From NCBI RefSeq assembly GCF_041381155.1, contig NC_091134.1:16494008-16558007 (forward strand): DNA of 64,000 bases. The letters run 5' to 3'. The translations under genes and the position numbers were made by a program. Every line of letters starts with the position of its first letter. The first letter of the stretch is position 1. Below the pieces are notes generated by a model. That model was not told where the DNA came from, searched no databases, and saw only the letters and a list, made by a program, of their open reading frames with translations. The stretch comes from Argopecten irradians (Eukaryota; Mollusca; Bivalvia; Pectinida; Pectinidae). This document shows positions 25,401 to 35,900 of the stretch, one piece after another.

Positions 25401-28400
25401 GACCACTTTACCAGATTTCACCGGGAAGACAGATCCGATGATTTTGAAACAGGTGGAACCGAGTTCGACTCACCTGGTCGCTACCCAAAGCGATCCTGAA
25501 TACTCTCTTAGGTTACTACCCTTCCAAATAATTTCCCCTAAAAATTCAGAAGAGTATCAAAGATCTTGACATCAAATGGAACACTCAATATAGATTCTCT
25601 ATGAATTGATGACCATAACCCCCTTCGCATATTTTTAATACTCATGAAGTATGTGTAAATAGAACCTAACTATATCTTTGCCAAAAGATATTGCAAACTT
25701 GATATATAAAAACAAATGTGTGAAAAATAATCAATTACACTTAGATCATCAGAACATGTATACCTATGGTTTGAGATGAAGTTAAAACACCAAGCAAGAT
25801 TCCCTTTATGTTAACATTGAAGGTTCATTTCACTAAATTGTTGTCTGCCGACAGCGGGAAGCATTAGACGACGACATGCCTTATAAAAAATTTCATTAAA
25901 TTTATCTATTCAAAATTGTTTAGGAACTATGTGTTGTATTTATGGTAAACCAATTATTTTTAGGACTGTGCAAAATTATAAAATCTTATTTTACAATCAC
26001 AATTAAAAAAATCGTTTCTGTTAAGGTGTGTACCTTTAAGCTATGCTAAAGTTTTTATGATAGTAAACCATTTGAGTAACTATGTTATTCATTGCTATAC
26101 TGACCTGTTTTTTTCATCTGTTTTCTAGCTTGCTGTACGTTCTTGTAATCCTTGTCGTTGTTCTCCAGTTGATGAGTTTTGGATTCATCGTGTATAGACT
26201 TAATGGAAGATGTTTTAAAAGTAATGTCATAGACATTTTAGCAAAACATTTCCCCGATTTTAAAGCCCCATTATGTTTTTGGGTGAACAAATATCGTCAT
26301 AAAGTACCAAACTTATATAAGCATATAAGCATATATCCTTATGAAAATATCCGCTAATAATAAATGCCCAACATTTCCATGGTTTTCAAAAACAACAGAA
26401 AACCCCTCTTTGGAGAGGAGGGAATCCGTAGTTCCGCCCAAGACCCAAAACAATCTAGTACGCATGCGTAGGCACATAAAAAGTGGAACTTCAACATCAT
26501 GGCAAACGCACTTAATTGTCAGCGGACACACGTGGGTCCGTTGTCTTCAAACAACCACGATTTAGCGGTCAAGTTGCTCAATCGCGATCGACTGCACGTT
26601 ACGAACCCACGCATTCCACGCGCAAACCTACTAATACGATTATGTTGTACATAACCACGTGTTTATATTTGTACGATAAAATACCCCAAATGGTGCCCCA
26701 TCTATGCTTTTCACCATTTACATCCACTATTTGTCGATTATTACGATAATTATAGCATTGCATTACTTAACGTTTGCTCAAAACTGCCCTCTCTCTCGGC
26801 CATGCTTGTTTTGTTTACTATCTGGGTATCGAACATATACGTATACACGAGGTATTTTCAACTATGCAAATCAACCCGTTCTATTTTAAAAATTCTTTAC
26901 TAATTGATTATTGCGTAATTATCTTCATTGGAAAGAAACCAAATGAAGAACCTTTCATAAGGGATGTTAATGTATATTTTAGCAAAATTTGATGAAAGCA
27001 TAATGGGACTTTAACATTAAAGTTATATACGTGCCGTGAATACCAACCAATCAGGCTTTATGTATAATATTCAGCACAAAAACAACAACATATTTAGATC
27101 ACAATATTTACAATGCAAAGAATTGGCGGGGTTAAGTGACTCCATGTACACACCGAGACAATCGGTGGACTACATCATAATTTCATATTTTTACAGTATT
27201 ATCCGTGATTGCAAAGTGAATGTTTTCTAATGTTTTCATTTGATAATGCATGCATAGAAAATTAGGAGTAAATATTCTCCATGGAATAAAGTCTGTATTG
27301 TTGCTAATGTTAATAATACATTAATTGTACAGCTTATTTCAACAGAATTTATGGTTTTCTATAGATTTCATAAGAGAATAAAAATTTGAATTTTCGACCA
27401 GCTGTGGCACTTACAACACCAAGTACAGCACTAAAGGCATATGCAAAACATGTAGCTAGTAAAACCTAAATAATACGGTTACCGGTAAGATATAGTTACA
27501 TACAGCAATCGTTTCCAACAAATCAAATTTTCTTTAATGTCATGTTTTGAAAGCGAAATTACCAAAACATGTTGAGTTGAATGTGTTCTGAAAATGTGAA
27601 TGTACACTCATAGTGTTGCAGAATGTTTATTTTTAGTTATCTTAGATCAGACCTAAAAGTAACACAGCCTAGTCATAATACTAATTTGCCCTTCAATGGC
27701 GGTCTTCAATATGTATTTTTATCTTTTATTTGAAGAACTTGGAAGACCCTATCCGAGGGACAATTATGTCGACATGACAACGATAACTCTTGAAACAGGT
27801 AAAAAAAAGCTTCTGATACACTTATCCTTAAAAGAGTATAATGCCATTCCCATTCTTATCTCTGTCAATGACCCAGTAACTGTCATAGACTCATTATCTG
27901 TCAATGATTCAGTGTCTGTCAATGACTCAGTATCTGTCAGTGACTCGGTGTCTGTCAATGACTCAGTAACTGTCATAGGCTCAGTATCTGTCAATGACTC
28001 AGTTATTATCAATGACTCAGTATCTGTCAGTGACTCAGTTATTGTCAAAGAAAAAGTATCTGTCAATGACTCAGTATCTGTAAATGACTCAGTTACTGTC
28101 AAAGACAATGTATTTGTAAATGACTCAGTTATTGTCAAAGACAAAGTATCTGTCAATGACTCAGTATCTGTCAATGACTCAGTATCTGTCAATGACACAG
28201 TATCTGTCAATGACTCAGTTATTGTCAAAGAAAAAGTATCTGTCAATGACTCAGTATCTGTCAATGACTCAGTATCTGTCAATGACTCAGTGTCTGTCAA
28301 TGACTCAGTATCTGTCAATGACTCAGTTATTGTCAAAGACAAAGTATCTGTCAATGACTCAGTATCTGTCAATGACTCAGTATCTGTCAATGACACAGTA

Positions 28401-31400
28401 TCTGTCAATGACTCAGTTATTTCAAAGAAAAAGTATCTGTCAATGACTCAGTATCTGTAAATGACTCAGTTACTGTCAAAGACAAAGTATCTGTCAATGA
28501 CTCAGTATCTGTCAATGACTCAGTATCTGTAAATGACTCAGTTACTGTCAAAGACAATGTATCTGTCAATGACTCAGTATCTGTCAATGACTCAGTATCT
28601 GTCAATGACTAAGTTATTGTCAAAGATAAAGTATCTGTCAATGACTCAGTTATTGTCAAAGAAAAAGTATCTGTCAATGACTCAGTATCTGTAAATGACT
28701 CAGTTACTGTCAAAGACAAAGTATATGTCAATGACTCAGTATCTGTCAATGACTCAGTGTCTGTCAATGACTCAGTATTTGTCAATGACTCAGTGACGCT
28801 GATTGTTGATCAAATATCGATCAATATACAAATCTAGACCATTTACTTCTTTACTTACACCAGACAGTAAATAAACCGATACCATTTCGCAAATATATTT
28901 ATATAAAAAAGATATGCACTGTTTTTCAACTCATTGGATAATACATGGTCACATGAGACATAAAGCTTTGTCAGTTTAGAAACATCGAGTCAAAATTCCT
29001 TCTGTGACGTCATCAGACAAACTTTGAGTTCTTCAGGGTAACGTCCTATTGCCATCGTTCTTTTTGTAGCGATATATCACCATATATCCTCCCACCCCAC
29101 CTCCGGAATTTCCATTATTGATATCCACTCTCACTGCTCATTTTACCACAAAAGTTCAAAATATTTTTAGTGTTAACGAAACTGTTAAAAACAAAGCAAA
29201 ATTAAATACAGTTTATAACATCGTATCTGCCATGTCATCGTCGGTTATCAGCCTACACTACGTTGCATTCCGAGAGTGCTGCCATATGTGCATATACCAT
29301 ATTTGTAAATAATTCAATTTTGCTTGAAACGAGCATTTGCATTGGCTTAAAAAGTTACTCTATCAGCCCATAAAAGAAAAATATGGCGTTGCTGTTTGTA
29401 ACGTCACTTCTGATTGGATGATATGACGGCGTAATGATGTCATTGACGAGAGAGCCCCAAAATGAAATTTGAATATATAAGAGATTATCTTTAGTAAATT
29501 GAATTACATGGATTAATTTGAATATATGTTTATGTCATGTAAATAAAATATAACAAAAATCTTAATGTACTCTCATCATAAACCGCTTCGCGGTTTATTT
29601 CGGATACTCTCAGAATTTTGTGTTATATCTCCATAACATAAAAATATATTCAAGTTAATCCTTAAATAAGGAAGTGTTTTTAAATGATTATAATCGCGAT
29701 CCCTATAATATGACACTTAGGATGCTACATATGCCTGTACTCAAAACGCAATACTATAAGACTCTTTCATATGTAATTACGGAGAATAGGGATACTCTAC
29801 CTGAAGGTCACAAAATGTAGTTAACCCGAGGCTTGTCGAGGTTTTTAGCACATTTTGTGATCCTGAGGGTAAAATATCCCTCATATCCAGATAAGAAAGA
29901 GTATTGTTCTTTCATACCTCGACGTTTTATTGCAATTTGGCAATTATAATATCCCGCCATTTTGAAATGAGTTCGAAGAAAACCGCGACTGCAAGTCGAT
30001 TCTCCATACTACAAATTACTTGACATTTTCAACGGAAATCCCGTTGTTTGCCACTTTTATAGTAAAACCAGTCTAGTTTCTAAATATTTTTTTTTTAAAT
30101 TGTACAAACAAAGTAGTAATTGTGTTGACGCCGTGACGTCACGAAGCATTATTGCATGGGTAGCTATGTAATACAGCCTCAGGCGACATGAGTGTATTGT
30201 ATCGACCAGCCATGCAGTATTACATCCGTAGGTATAAAAGAAAATATGATCTACCCTATTTCGTCTCTACATGCTACAGAGAAGTCTCTCTGGCGGGAAG
30301 GTTTCAATTGCCATGTCATTAATTTATTAGATTGACATCGTTTTCTCCGAAAATTATGACGTTATTTTGAAAATATGACAACACAAACAAGAGCAGATAA
30401 CTTTTTACTATTCAAGGAAGGAATATCTATCCCGATAAATTACGTCTTCGATATAATGATTTTGAAATTTGGCATCTTAAAATTATTTGTTAATGTTTAA
30501 GTACTGTTTCTTGAAGACTACTGATGCTGTATAATATTGGTGAGGATATGGAATTGAGATAATTCGAATGCTTTTGATTCCATTTCAGTATCTTCTACAG
30601 ATGACAGCGTTAGAAGAAACCAAAAAGAAAGAGCAGGTTAAAATGTGCTGGCTTTATTTTGAAATTGTCATTTTATCGAATCAGATGAAATTATATTCGT
30701 GTTCACCGGGAAACAATTATTGCTTCTTTTTGTTTTATTTAGTTCCTTACACAATGATTCCATTTTTTTCTACTGGGTTCTCATCAGAGATTATCTTGAT
30801 TTAGACCGGATTTATTTTTCGTGAAGTTTGCCGTAATTTAAGTGGGTGCATTGGTTAAATTATTTTGTACACTATACTTTTTCGTGATTTTCATTTAAAG
30901 TCTTCATTTTTTTTATATCGGTGCGGGAATAGAGCAGGTACATGTATACGAATCGGTAAAACATGTAGACCGGGCTAGAGCTAGTATGTCCCTGGCTCGC
31001 CGCTTCTCTTCTGTTACAAAATTGATGTTAATCTAAATACACATAATCTATTAATGTACTTCGAGTTATTTTCGTTTGCAATTATTTACGAAATTGTTAT
31101 AGTTGAACGTTCCTGGGATCGCACTGGTAAACCATCATGTAGATAGTGAATTTGAAATTCCTAAAAATCAATAGTTTTACGGCATATAAATACATGTCAT
31201 TATAAAGTATTATAAATAAACATTTCTAAAACAACTGTGGTAGAAGTTATCATTCTTTGTGACCGGGATGGGATGGTGGCGAATTAATGTGGTTGAGCAG
31301 GTGTTGCTTTACCTCTTTCTTCATATCCGATAGGGGAATTGAACCCCGGTCGTTCTGGTGAAAGGCTAATGTGTTAACACTGTCCAATCTGACCGTTCGA

Positions 31401-32795
31401 TTAATCATTCAAAGATCGAGCAGAATTCTGTATACTTGCTAAATCCTTTGTAAAAATTTACGATTTATATTTTTTAATTTTTAACATGGAGGCCTTTGGA
31501 ATCATCATTCACACGACAGGCTCTAATATGTAAAACCATAACTTTGATAAATTTCGAGAGATACATGTATTAATTTTCGCGAATTATACGAAACTAAACC
31601 CCCGCGAATATTAGCAACTATGGAGTAGATTGATACGATATCAAGGTCTGAGTATTCTCTATGAAGAACAAAAATGAAATAGCGCATGCTTCAAATTAAT
31701 TAAAAAAATGTAAGTCTAAAGGAAATTCATTTTTATTTTCAGCATCATCCTCGTTTAGAGGCGTTCAAGTTAGCGACGACAAAAGACATGCCAAGGGAAG
31801 ATCAGGTTACTGTTATTTTCTTTAATTAGTGCGATCTTTTTCCAAATTCATTTTGATCTTCTTCATTATAATATTTATGCCCCATTCAAATGTATTACAA
31901 ATATGATACAAAAAAACCCAGTGTTGTTGCAATTCAAAGCATTGATGTATTCCAAAATTAAAAATCATACCAAGCAATATTTCATCTTTTATCCTTAGAT
32001 GCAGAACAGGAAGCTATGCTGGAGGAGAATGGGCCAGGTAAAACGTCATTATGCTACAAATTTTATTTTGATATCGTCATGTATTTGATATATCAATATC
32101 GATATATATTTTAATGAATGCAACTAATTTCATATACCACGTGGTGTCCTATAACGTTTGTGCGGGACTAGCATCTTCAGTAATGTAACTTTTTGTAATC
32201 TTCTTGCTGAAAGGACGTTAGAGCAGGATATCTTCTAACGTCATCCCATGACCGATAGAAACAATAGTCCCGCACAAATATATCAGGTATCACGTGGTAC
32301 GTGAATTAGTCCCATTGACCCATCTATATAGAAACTATACTGATGATTAAGTCTTGATCCATCCATTCCTATATGGATTTCTAAATTGAGACACGTTAAG
32401 TGTCTACCAACATCTCAGTAGGAGTCGCATTCTAATGTCATGTTTTACTTCAGTCGAAATACACATCTGTCTAGTCCAGCGGGAAACGCTGCTTATATGT
32501 TGGTTAATTCGATTTGTAAAAAATGGCAATTGACTATATCTAAAAAGGAAACTGCACTTTCTAGATTTTAGAATGATTAATTTGATTGGACAATCATGAC
32601 CCCTATTGCGATGTTGTCAGATCTATGTAAGTGAGATTAAGGATAGGCAGTGATTTACACCTGCCTTTTTAATCATCCTATTTGAACATTGTAGCTACGT
32701 TTTATCCTCCAATCAACGAACATCCAGCGGAACCCACCGCACCGGATTTATCCACTGCACCATTGATCTATCCACAACTTACAGGTCCAGGATAG
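19269..32795 (+). CDS. TNF receptor superfamily member, no death domain (spliced, ten exons plus probable upstream exons)
   Basis: Exons: 19,269-19,421; 22,888-23,016; 23,632-23,707; 25,275-25,511; 26,129-26,220; 27,736-27,798; 30,589-30,636; 31,743-31,805; 31,999-32,037; 32,695-32,795 (stop TAG). Every junction is AG/GT and every phase agrees, mostly phase 1. The product has cysteine-rich extracellular domains. The last is complete, with six cysteines running from GSCSPGMEL through RCMPCPQGTYK and FCQPHTSCDANG to AISDTVCG, the typical end of a TNFR repeat. Then come a Thr/Ser/Pro-containing stalk, one transmembrane helix (LLYVLVILVVVLQLM) and a cytoplasmic tail of about 130 residues. TNFRs bind trimeric TNF-family ligands at the plasma membrane and signal through TRAFs or death-domain adaptors. 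No death domain is visible in the tail. AEQE fits the loose TRAF2-type motif (P/S/A/T)-x-(Q/E)-E. The end of the tail has PTAP and YPQL. The 5' end is incomplete; which TNFR subfamily it belongs to is not clear. Confidence 0.85.
19422..22204 (+). repeat. 32-bp intronic minisatellite derived from a splice donor
   Basis: About 85 tandem units of 32 bp (GTTTGTGGATTAAATGACGC followed by ATCTTATTTCAG), with variants ending ATGCCAG, TTTGAG or TTTTAG. The first unit boundary coincides with the exon/intron junction: exon bases 19,406-19,421 (ACGTGTCTTATGCCAG) are repeated exactly at 19,438-19,453. Higher-order blocks are visible: the variant GATTAAATTACGTACATGTA recurs near 19,626, 20,513, 20,842 and 21,420. 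Many units contain TTATTTCAG|GTTTGT, an acceptor abutting a donor. It occupies most of the intron between 19,421 and 22,888. Confidence 0.9.
22391..22528. repeat. Small palindromic repeat (foldback MITE-like)
   Basis: Outer arms ATCGTCGGA...TCCGACGAT and CCACGGT...ACCGTGG enclose an inner hairpin ACGCTTCACTT/AAGTGAAGCGT around 22,427-22,453. 138 bp, non-coding, inside the intron upstream of the exon at 22,888. Confidence 0.6.
22888..23016 (+). CDS. TNFR-like gene, second cysteine-rich exon
   Basis: Acceptor TTCTATTTTATAG|, donor AACAG|GTATGC, phase 1 in and out. Encodes a segment with HCVCDISRGYIGDDAFC and GSCSPGMELTKT. The GYIGDDAFC stretch recalls an EGF-like turn, but the spacing continues into a TNFR repeat. 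It follows the minisatellite intron directly. Confidence 0.85.
23055..23236 (-). mobile_element. tRNA-derived SINE
   Basis: On the minus strand: A box in TGTCGGGAGTGGTTAAG, B box GAGTTCGAATCC, then CTGACCGCTGTCGGTGGTTT and a body ending near ACATGACCCTGATC. The order A box, B box, conserved central segment is that of tRNA-head SINEs widespread in molluscs. It lies in the intron after the exon ending 23,016. Confidence 0.65.
23247..23325 (+). mobile_element. Second SINE fragment, inverted relative to its neighbour
   Basis: GCGAGTTCGAATCCCGTGTG (B box) followed by GGGGCAGTTGTC and ACTGACCGCTGGTCGGTG on the plus strand, the same family as the SINE just upstream but in the opposite orientation. 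Its A box is missing. Together the pair could fold as a hairpin in RNA. Confidence 0.6.
23632..23707 (+). CDS. TNFR-like gene, third cysteine-rich exon
   Basis: Acceptor GTTGCTAAG|, donor ACCAG|GTTTGA, phase 1 in, phase 2 out. Encodes GGRCMPCPQGTYKATEDYTF, then CQPHT. The CPQGTY motif is diagnostic of TNFR cysteine-rich domains. Confidence 0.85.
23738..23880 (+). repeat. Repeat fragment starting with a (CCGT)n tract
   Basis: Begins GTCCGTCCGTCCGTC and continues into sequence with no coding potential. Overlapping open frames of 68-70 codons from 23,632 include the real exon but run past its splice donor into this repeat. Family not identified. Confidence 0.35.
23881..25274. other. Intron of the TNFR-like gene
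   Basis: No other feature seen. Frames at 24,009, 24,909 and 25,079 are not supported. Confidence 0.5.
25275..25511 (+). CDS. TNFR-like gene, end of last repeat and stalk
   Basis: Acceptor ATTGACAG|, donor CTTAG|GTTACT, phase 2 in and out. Starts SCDANGRETVEEGNAISDTV then CG, closing the cysteine-rich region. About 60 residues rich in Thr, Ser and Pro follow, without cysteine, reading as an extracellular stalk likely to be O-glycosylated or cleaved. Confidence 0.85.
26129..26220 (+). CDS. TNFR-like gene, transmembrane exon
   Basis: Acceptor TTTTCTAG|, donor TAAAA|GTAATG, phase 2 in, phase 1 out. Encodes a hydrophobic helix of about 20 residues (LLYVLVILVVVLQLM) followed by FGFIVYRLNGRCFK, with positive residues on the cytoplasmic side. 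Confidence 0.85.
26221..27735. other. Intron of the TNFR-like gene
   Basis: Several frames of 61-77 codons lie here without splice signals or domains. Nothing else seen. Confidence 0.5.
27736..27798 (+). CDS. TNFR-like gene, cytoplasmic exon 1
   Basis: Acceptor TCTTTTATTTGAAG|, donor AACAG|GTAAAA, phase 1 in and out. Encodes KLGRPYPRDNYVDM and TTITLETG. The reading frame stays open into the following intron, through the 18-bp repeat to about 28,460. Confidence 0.75.
27868..28795 (+). repeat. 18-bp intronic minisatellite
   Basis: About 50 units of GTATCTGTCAATGACTCA with variants (GTTATTGTCAAAGA, GTTACTGTCAAAGA) arranged in longer blocks. As 18 is a multiple of three and the unit lacks stops, frames stay open on both strands (SVNDSV, YLSMTQ on plus; ESLTDT on minus). 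It sits just after the donor of the exon ending 27,798. These long frames are by-products of the repeat, not genes. Confidence 0.9.
28796..30588. other. Intron remainder of the TNFR-like gene
   Basis: Holds repeat-like sequence: a hairpin AAACCGCTTCGCGGTTT near 29,581 and the element described at 29,755-30,240. The frame at 29,118-29,312 is unsupported. Confidence 0.45.
29755..30240. repeat. Dispersed repeat (TTCTTTCATACC / GGTATAAAAG ends)
   Basis: Includes GGTCACAAAATGTAGTTAAC, CCCGAGGCTTGTCGAGG and CACATTTTGTGATCC, the last two forming part of an inverted arrangement with the first. A related piece lies at 50,460-50,560 (GATCACAAAATGTTGTAAAA, CCCGAGGCTTGCAGAG). Probably an old non-autonomous DNA element; ends are uncertain. 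Confidence 0.4.
30589..30636 (+). CDS. TNFR-like gene, cytoplasmic exon 2
   Basis: Acceptor TTCCATTTCAG|, donor GCAG|GTTAAA, phase 1 in and out. Encodes VSSTDDSVRRNQKERA, a charged, Ser-containing segment with no recognised domain. Confidence 0.7.
31262..31402 (-). mobile_element. tRNA-derived SINE
   Basis: On the minus strand: GGTCAGATTGGACAGTGTTA (A-box region), loop CTTTCAC, GGGGTTCAATTCCCC (a well paired T arm), then a body GAAAGAGGTAAAGCAACACC. The anticodon stem is unpaired, so it is a SINE head rather than a working tRNA. It lies in an intron of the TNFR-like gene. Confidence 0.6.
31743..31805 (+). CDS. TNFR-like gene, cytoplasmic exon 3
   Basis: Acceptor TTTTATTTTCAG|, donor TCAG|GTTACT, phase 1 in and out. 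Encodes ASSSFRGVQVSDDKRHAKGR and S. Basic and serine-rich; no recognised domain. Confidence 0.7.
31999..32037 (+). CDS. TNFR-like gene, cytoplasmic exon 4 with TRAF-like motif
   Basis: Acceptor TTTATCCTTAG|, donor CCAG|GTAAAA, phase 1 in and out. Encodes DAEQEAMLEENGP. AEQE matches the permissive TRAF2-binding pattern (P/S/A/T)-x-(Q/E)-E; this is a short motif and only suggestive. Confidence 0.65.
32695..32795 (+). CDS. TNFR-like gene, last exon with PTAP and YPQL motifs
   Basis: Acceptor ACATTGTAG|, phase 1 in, ends at TAG 32,793-32,795. Encodes a proline-rich tail: ATFYPPINEHPAEPTAPDLS, then TAPLIYPQLTGPG. It contains PTAP (TSG101-type) and YPQL (YPxL, ALIX-type) short motifs. No AATAAA was seen in the 110 bp before the triplicated block, so the poly(A) site is unclear. 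Confidence 0.75.
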
Positions 32796-32905
32796 CCCAC
32801 ATTGTAGGTACTGTTACATTTGAAGTGCATCACCCACGTAATGTAACATCCATAGTATAGGTGGACAGGTGGACCAGCAACAAATGTCTAGTTGAATGAA
32901 TGTAA

Positions 32906-35900
32906 TATCACAAGAATTTTGTGATAAATTTTAAAGTGCTTTGAACTTGCGTTTTAATAGTTGCTAAATTTTAACATCAATATATCAGTTAATACTATTG
33001 GTTGTGTAATTTGACATTCCTAAGGTTATATTCTTGATCATATTTACGTTTGTGACATTTGAGATAAAGAACACCCAACATATGTGTGATAATGCAGTGT
33101 ATATCCTCTGGCTATGTTATTACTATTGATAACCTTTTCTGAAGAATATTTTAAGTTCCATTCTATTGACGTAAAACCGGATAAGATGTCACGGACCAAA
33201 CCTAATAAGCCTAAAGGACACTCTGACCACGGCTGATGTAATCTGTCAATCATAATTTCTGTAATTTTTTTATTGTATGTACATTATTTAAGCATGAAAT
33301 ATTTAGATTTAGTAAGGCAAGTTTAGGTCTCCTACTTTGTACTGAACACAACATGCAATATTCTGACACTCCCAGAATAGCCATCCGTCAAGTCAAAGTT
33401 AATCATCTATTATAATTGCCAAAGTTACTACTTCAACATTTTTCTTTCGTCCATCTTTTCCATCGGTGAACAAAACGTGCGGAAGTTTTCCGTATTGTTA
33501 ATTGGTGGAGAGAATCCGGGTAGTACTCCAGCTTCTACGCTGGGTACGCTTTTTCCCGAAACCTCAACTGCCAAGCAAGTATTTCCCGCGAGTGACTCAA
33601 AGAAGGACCAACTCTCTTTCGAATCACACGGACTGGATTTTAACCAAGAACTGTGTTCGCCATACTTTGGAGTTAACCAGGTAACGTTTTTGACTGTAAC
33701 CATTCAGGATGCATTAATGCTATAGATGTGGAGGCCACTTCGCCCCAAACCATCCGATGTGTTGTCCAGCAAACGGATGTTACTGTTTACCGATGTGGAA
33801 ACATTGGGGCCACTTTTCGAGAATGTGTTTTTAATCGAACCGGACATTGTACTACAAATGTTGTACAACACAGGATATTATCCCTGGACCAGTCAGCGAC
33901 AACTGCCTATCCATCCTGTTCCCTGTCCCGAAAAAACTCTTCGCACAGTAAGTCCGTTATTTCGCACTGCACCAAAGAAAAAGGCCAAGTCAACATCTAA
34001 AGCGCGGCGAGATTCTGAACGTCTCAGGAAATTCCGAGAAACCAAAAAGGTATTGTGTATTTTTCCATTCAGTAACATTGAAAATAGTGAACTTCAAAAC
34101 GATTTCCAGAAAGACTCTAACTACAGGCAACCATAATTTCATTACAGTCAAAACTTGTTCGTACCAAAATTACCATCTCCCAAAATATCAGAAAAGTGTG
34201 CAAAATTACAAAGATCAAACGAAATTCTAGAAGAAGGAATGTGCGCGCGTCAAAAATGTGAATATAACCAATTATGTGTCCTCAAATTAAGGAACTAGAA
34301 AAAGCATTGGACAACAGAAAGAAAAATTATGAAAAAGCAAAGACGAAACAATCAGTACATTACAAACAACCGCGAAACAAAAAGAACAGACACAACGACA
34401 GATTGCGAATTTAAAGTTCAAAATTTCGGAGAAGGACGAGGAATTAAAACAGAGAAACAAAACATAATCACAAGCCTCCAAAAATCAACTTAGTTACTAC
34501 AGCGCTCCAAATACTACCAGACCGAATACCTTTTCCCGGACCACGAAACCAACCACAAAATAATTCACGACGCCAGCGACCACACATTTTCCTATGAAAA
34601 TCGAGCGAATAGACTCCATCAAAACAGAGGACAGTTTAATTAAGACGCGGGACGCGTCTTCCCGGAGCGGAAGGAAGTTATCACAAGAATTTTTGTGATA
34701 AATTTTAAAGTGCTTTGAACTTGCGTTAATAGTGCTAAATTTTAAACATCAATTATCACAGTTAATACTAGTGTGTGTAATTTGACATTCCTTAAGGTTA
34801 TATTATCGATCATATTGACGTTTGTTGTGACATAGTGAGATAATACCGCATATGTGTGATAAACCGGTGTAATTTCCTCATGCAATATACTTTGATACCT
34901 ATACTGAAAGATTTTAAAGTTCGCATTCTATAACGTAACCTAATAAATGTTCACGGCCATCCTAATTTCGCTCAAATGACATCTGACCACATGCTTATTA
35001 ATCAGCCAATAGAGCGATATCTGATCAATCATACTTTCTTTAATTTTGATTGTAAGCTACCATTAATTTAAGCATGAAATATTTTTATTCTGTAAGGCAT
35101 TTAGGTCTCCGACCTTGTATCGTAACACAACAGCTAAATTTCTGGACACTCCAGAATAGCCATCCGACAAGGTCCAAAGTATTATCATCATTAAATTCCA
35201 TCGTGACAAAAACGTGCGGGAAGTTTCCAGTTTGTTAATTGAAAGGAATCCGGGTAGTACCCACTTCTCTGGGTACGCTTTTCCGAAACCTCAACTGCCA
35301 AGCAAGTAATTTCCCGCGAGTTCAACTCTATTCGGAAGCACACGGACATTTACTTTCGTCACTGTCCTTCATCGTGACAAAACGTGCGGAAGTTTCCGAG
35401 ACAAAATTGGCCACTTTTCGAGGAATGTGTTTTTTAATCGGAACCGGGACATTGTATACAAATGTTGGTACAACAGGATATTATCCCTGGACCAGTCAGC
35501 GACAACTGCCTATCCATCCTGTTCCTGTCCCGAAAAACTCTTCGGACAGTAAGTCCGTTATTCGCACTGCACCAAAGAAAAAAGGCCAAGTCAACATCTA
35601 AACGGCGGCGAGATTCTGAACGTCTCAGGAAATTACCGAGAAACCAAAAAGGTATTGTGTATTTTTCCATTCAGTAACATTGAAAATAGTGAACTTCAAA
35701 ACGATTTCCAGAAAGACTCTAACTACAGCAACCAGATAATTTCATTACAGTCAAAACTTGTTCGTACCAAAATTACCATCTCCAAAAATATCAGAAAAGT
35801 GTGCAAAATTACAAAGATCAAACGAAATTCTAGAAGAGGAATGTGCGCGCGTCAAAAACTGTGTGAATATAACCAATTATGTGTCTCAAAATTAAGGAAC

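Noticed and set aside
27764-28460. Long open frames of 254 (+) and 214 (-) codons
   Set aside because: Both come from the 18-bp intronic repeat. Only the part at 27,736-27,798 is a real exon, in the plus frame.
31262-31402. Functional tRNA (Glu-like loop) on the minus strand
   Set aside because: The T arm is good but the anticodon stem does not pair, and a SINE body follows.
26129-32795. Death domain in the receptor tail
   Set aside because: The reconstructed tail (about 130 residues over six exons) is low in hydrophobic helices and shows no death-domain pattern; the stop at 32,793 closes the frame.
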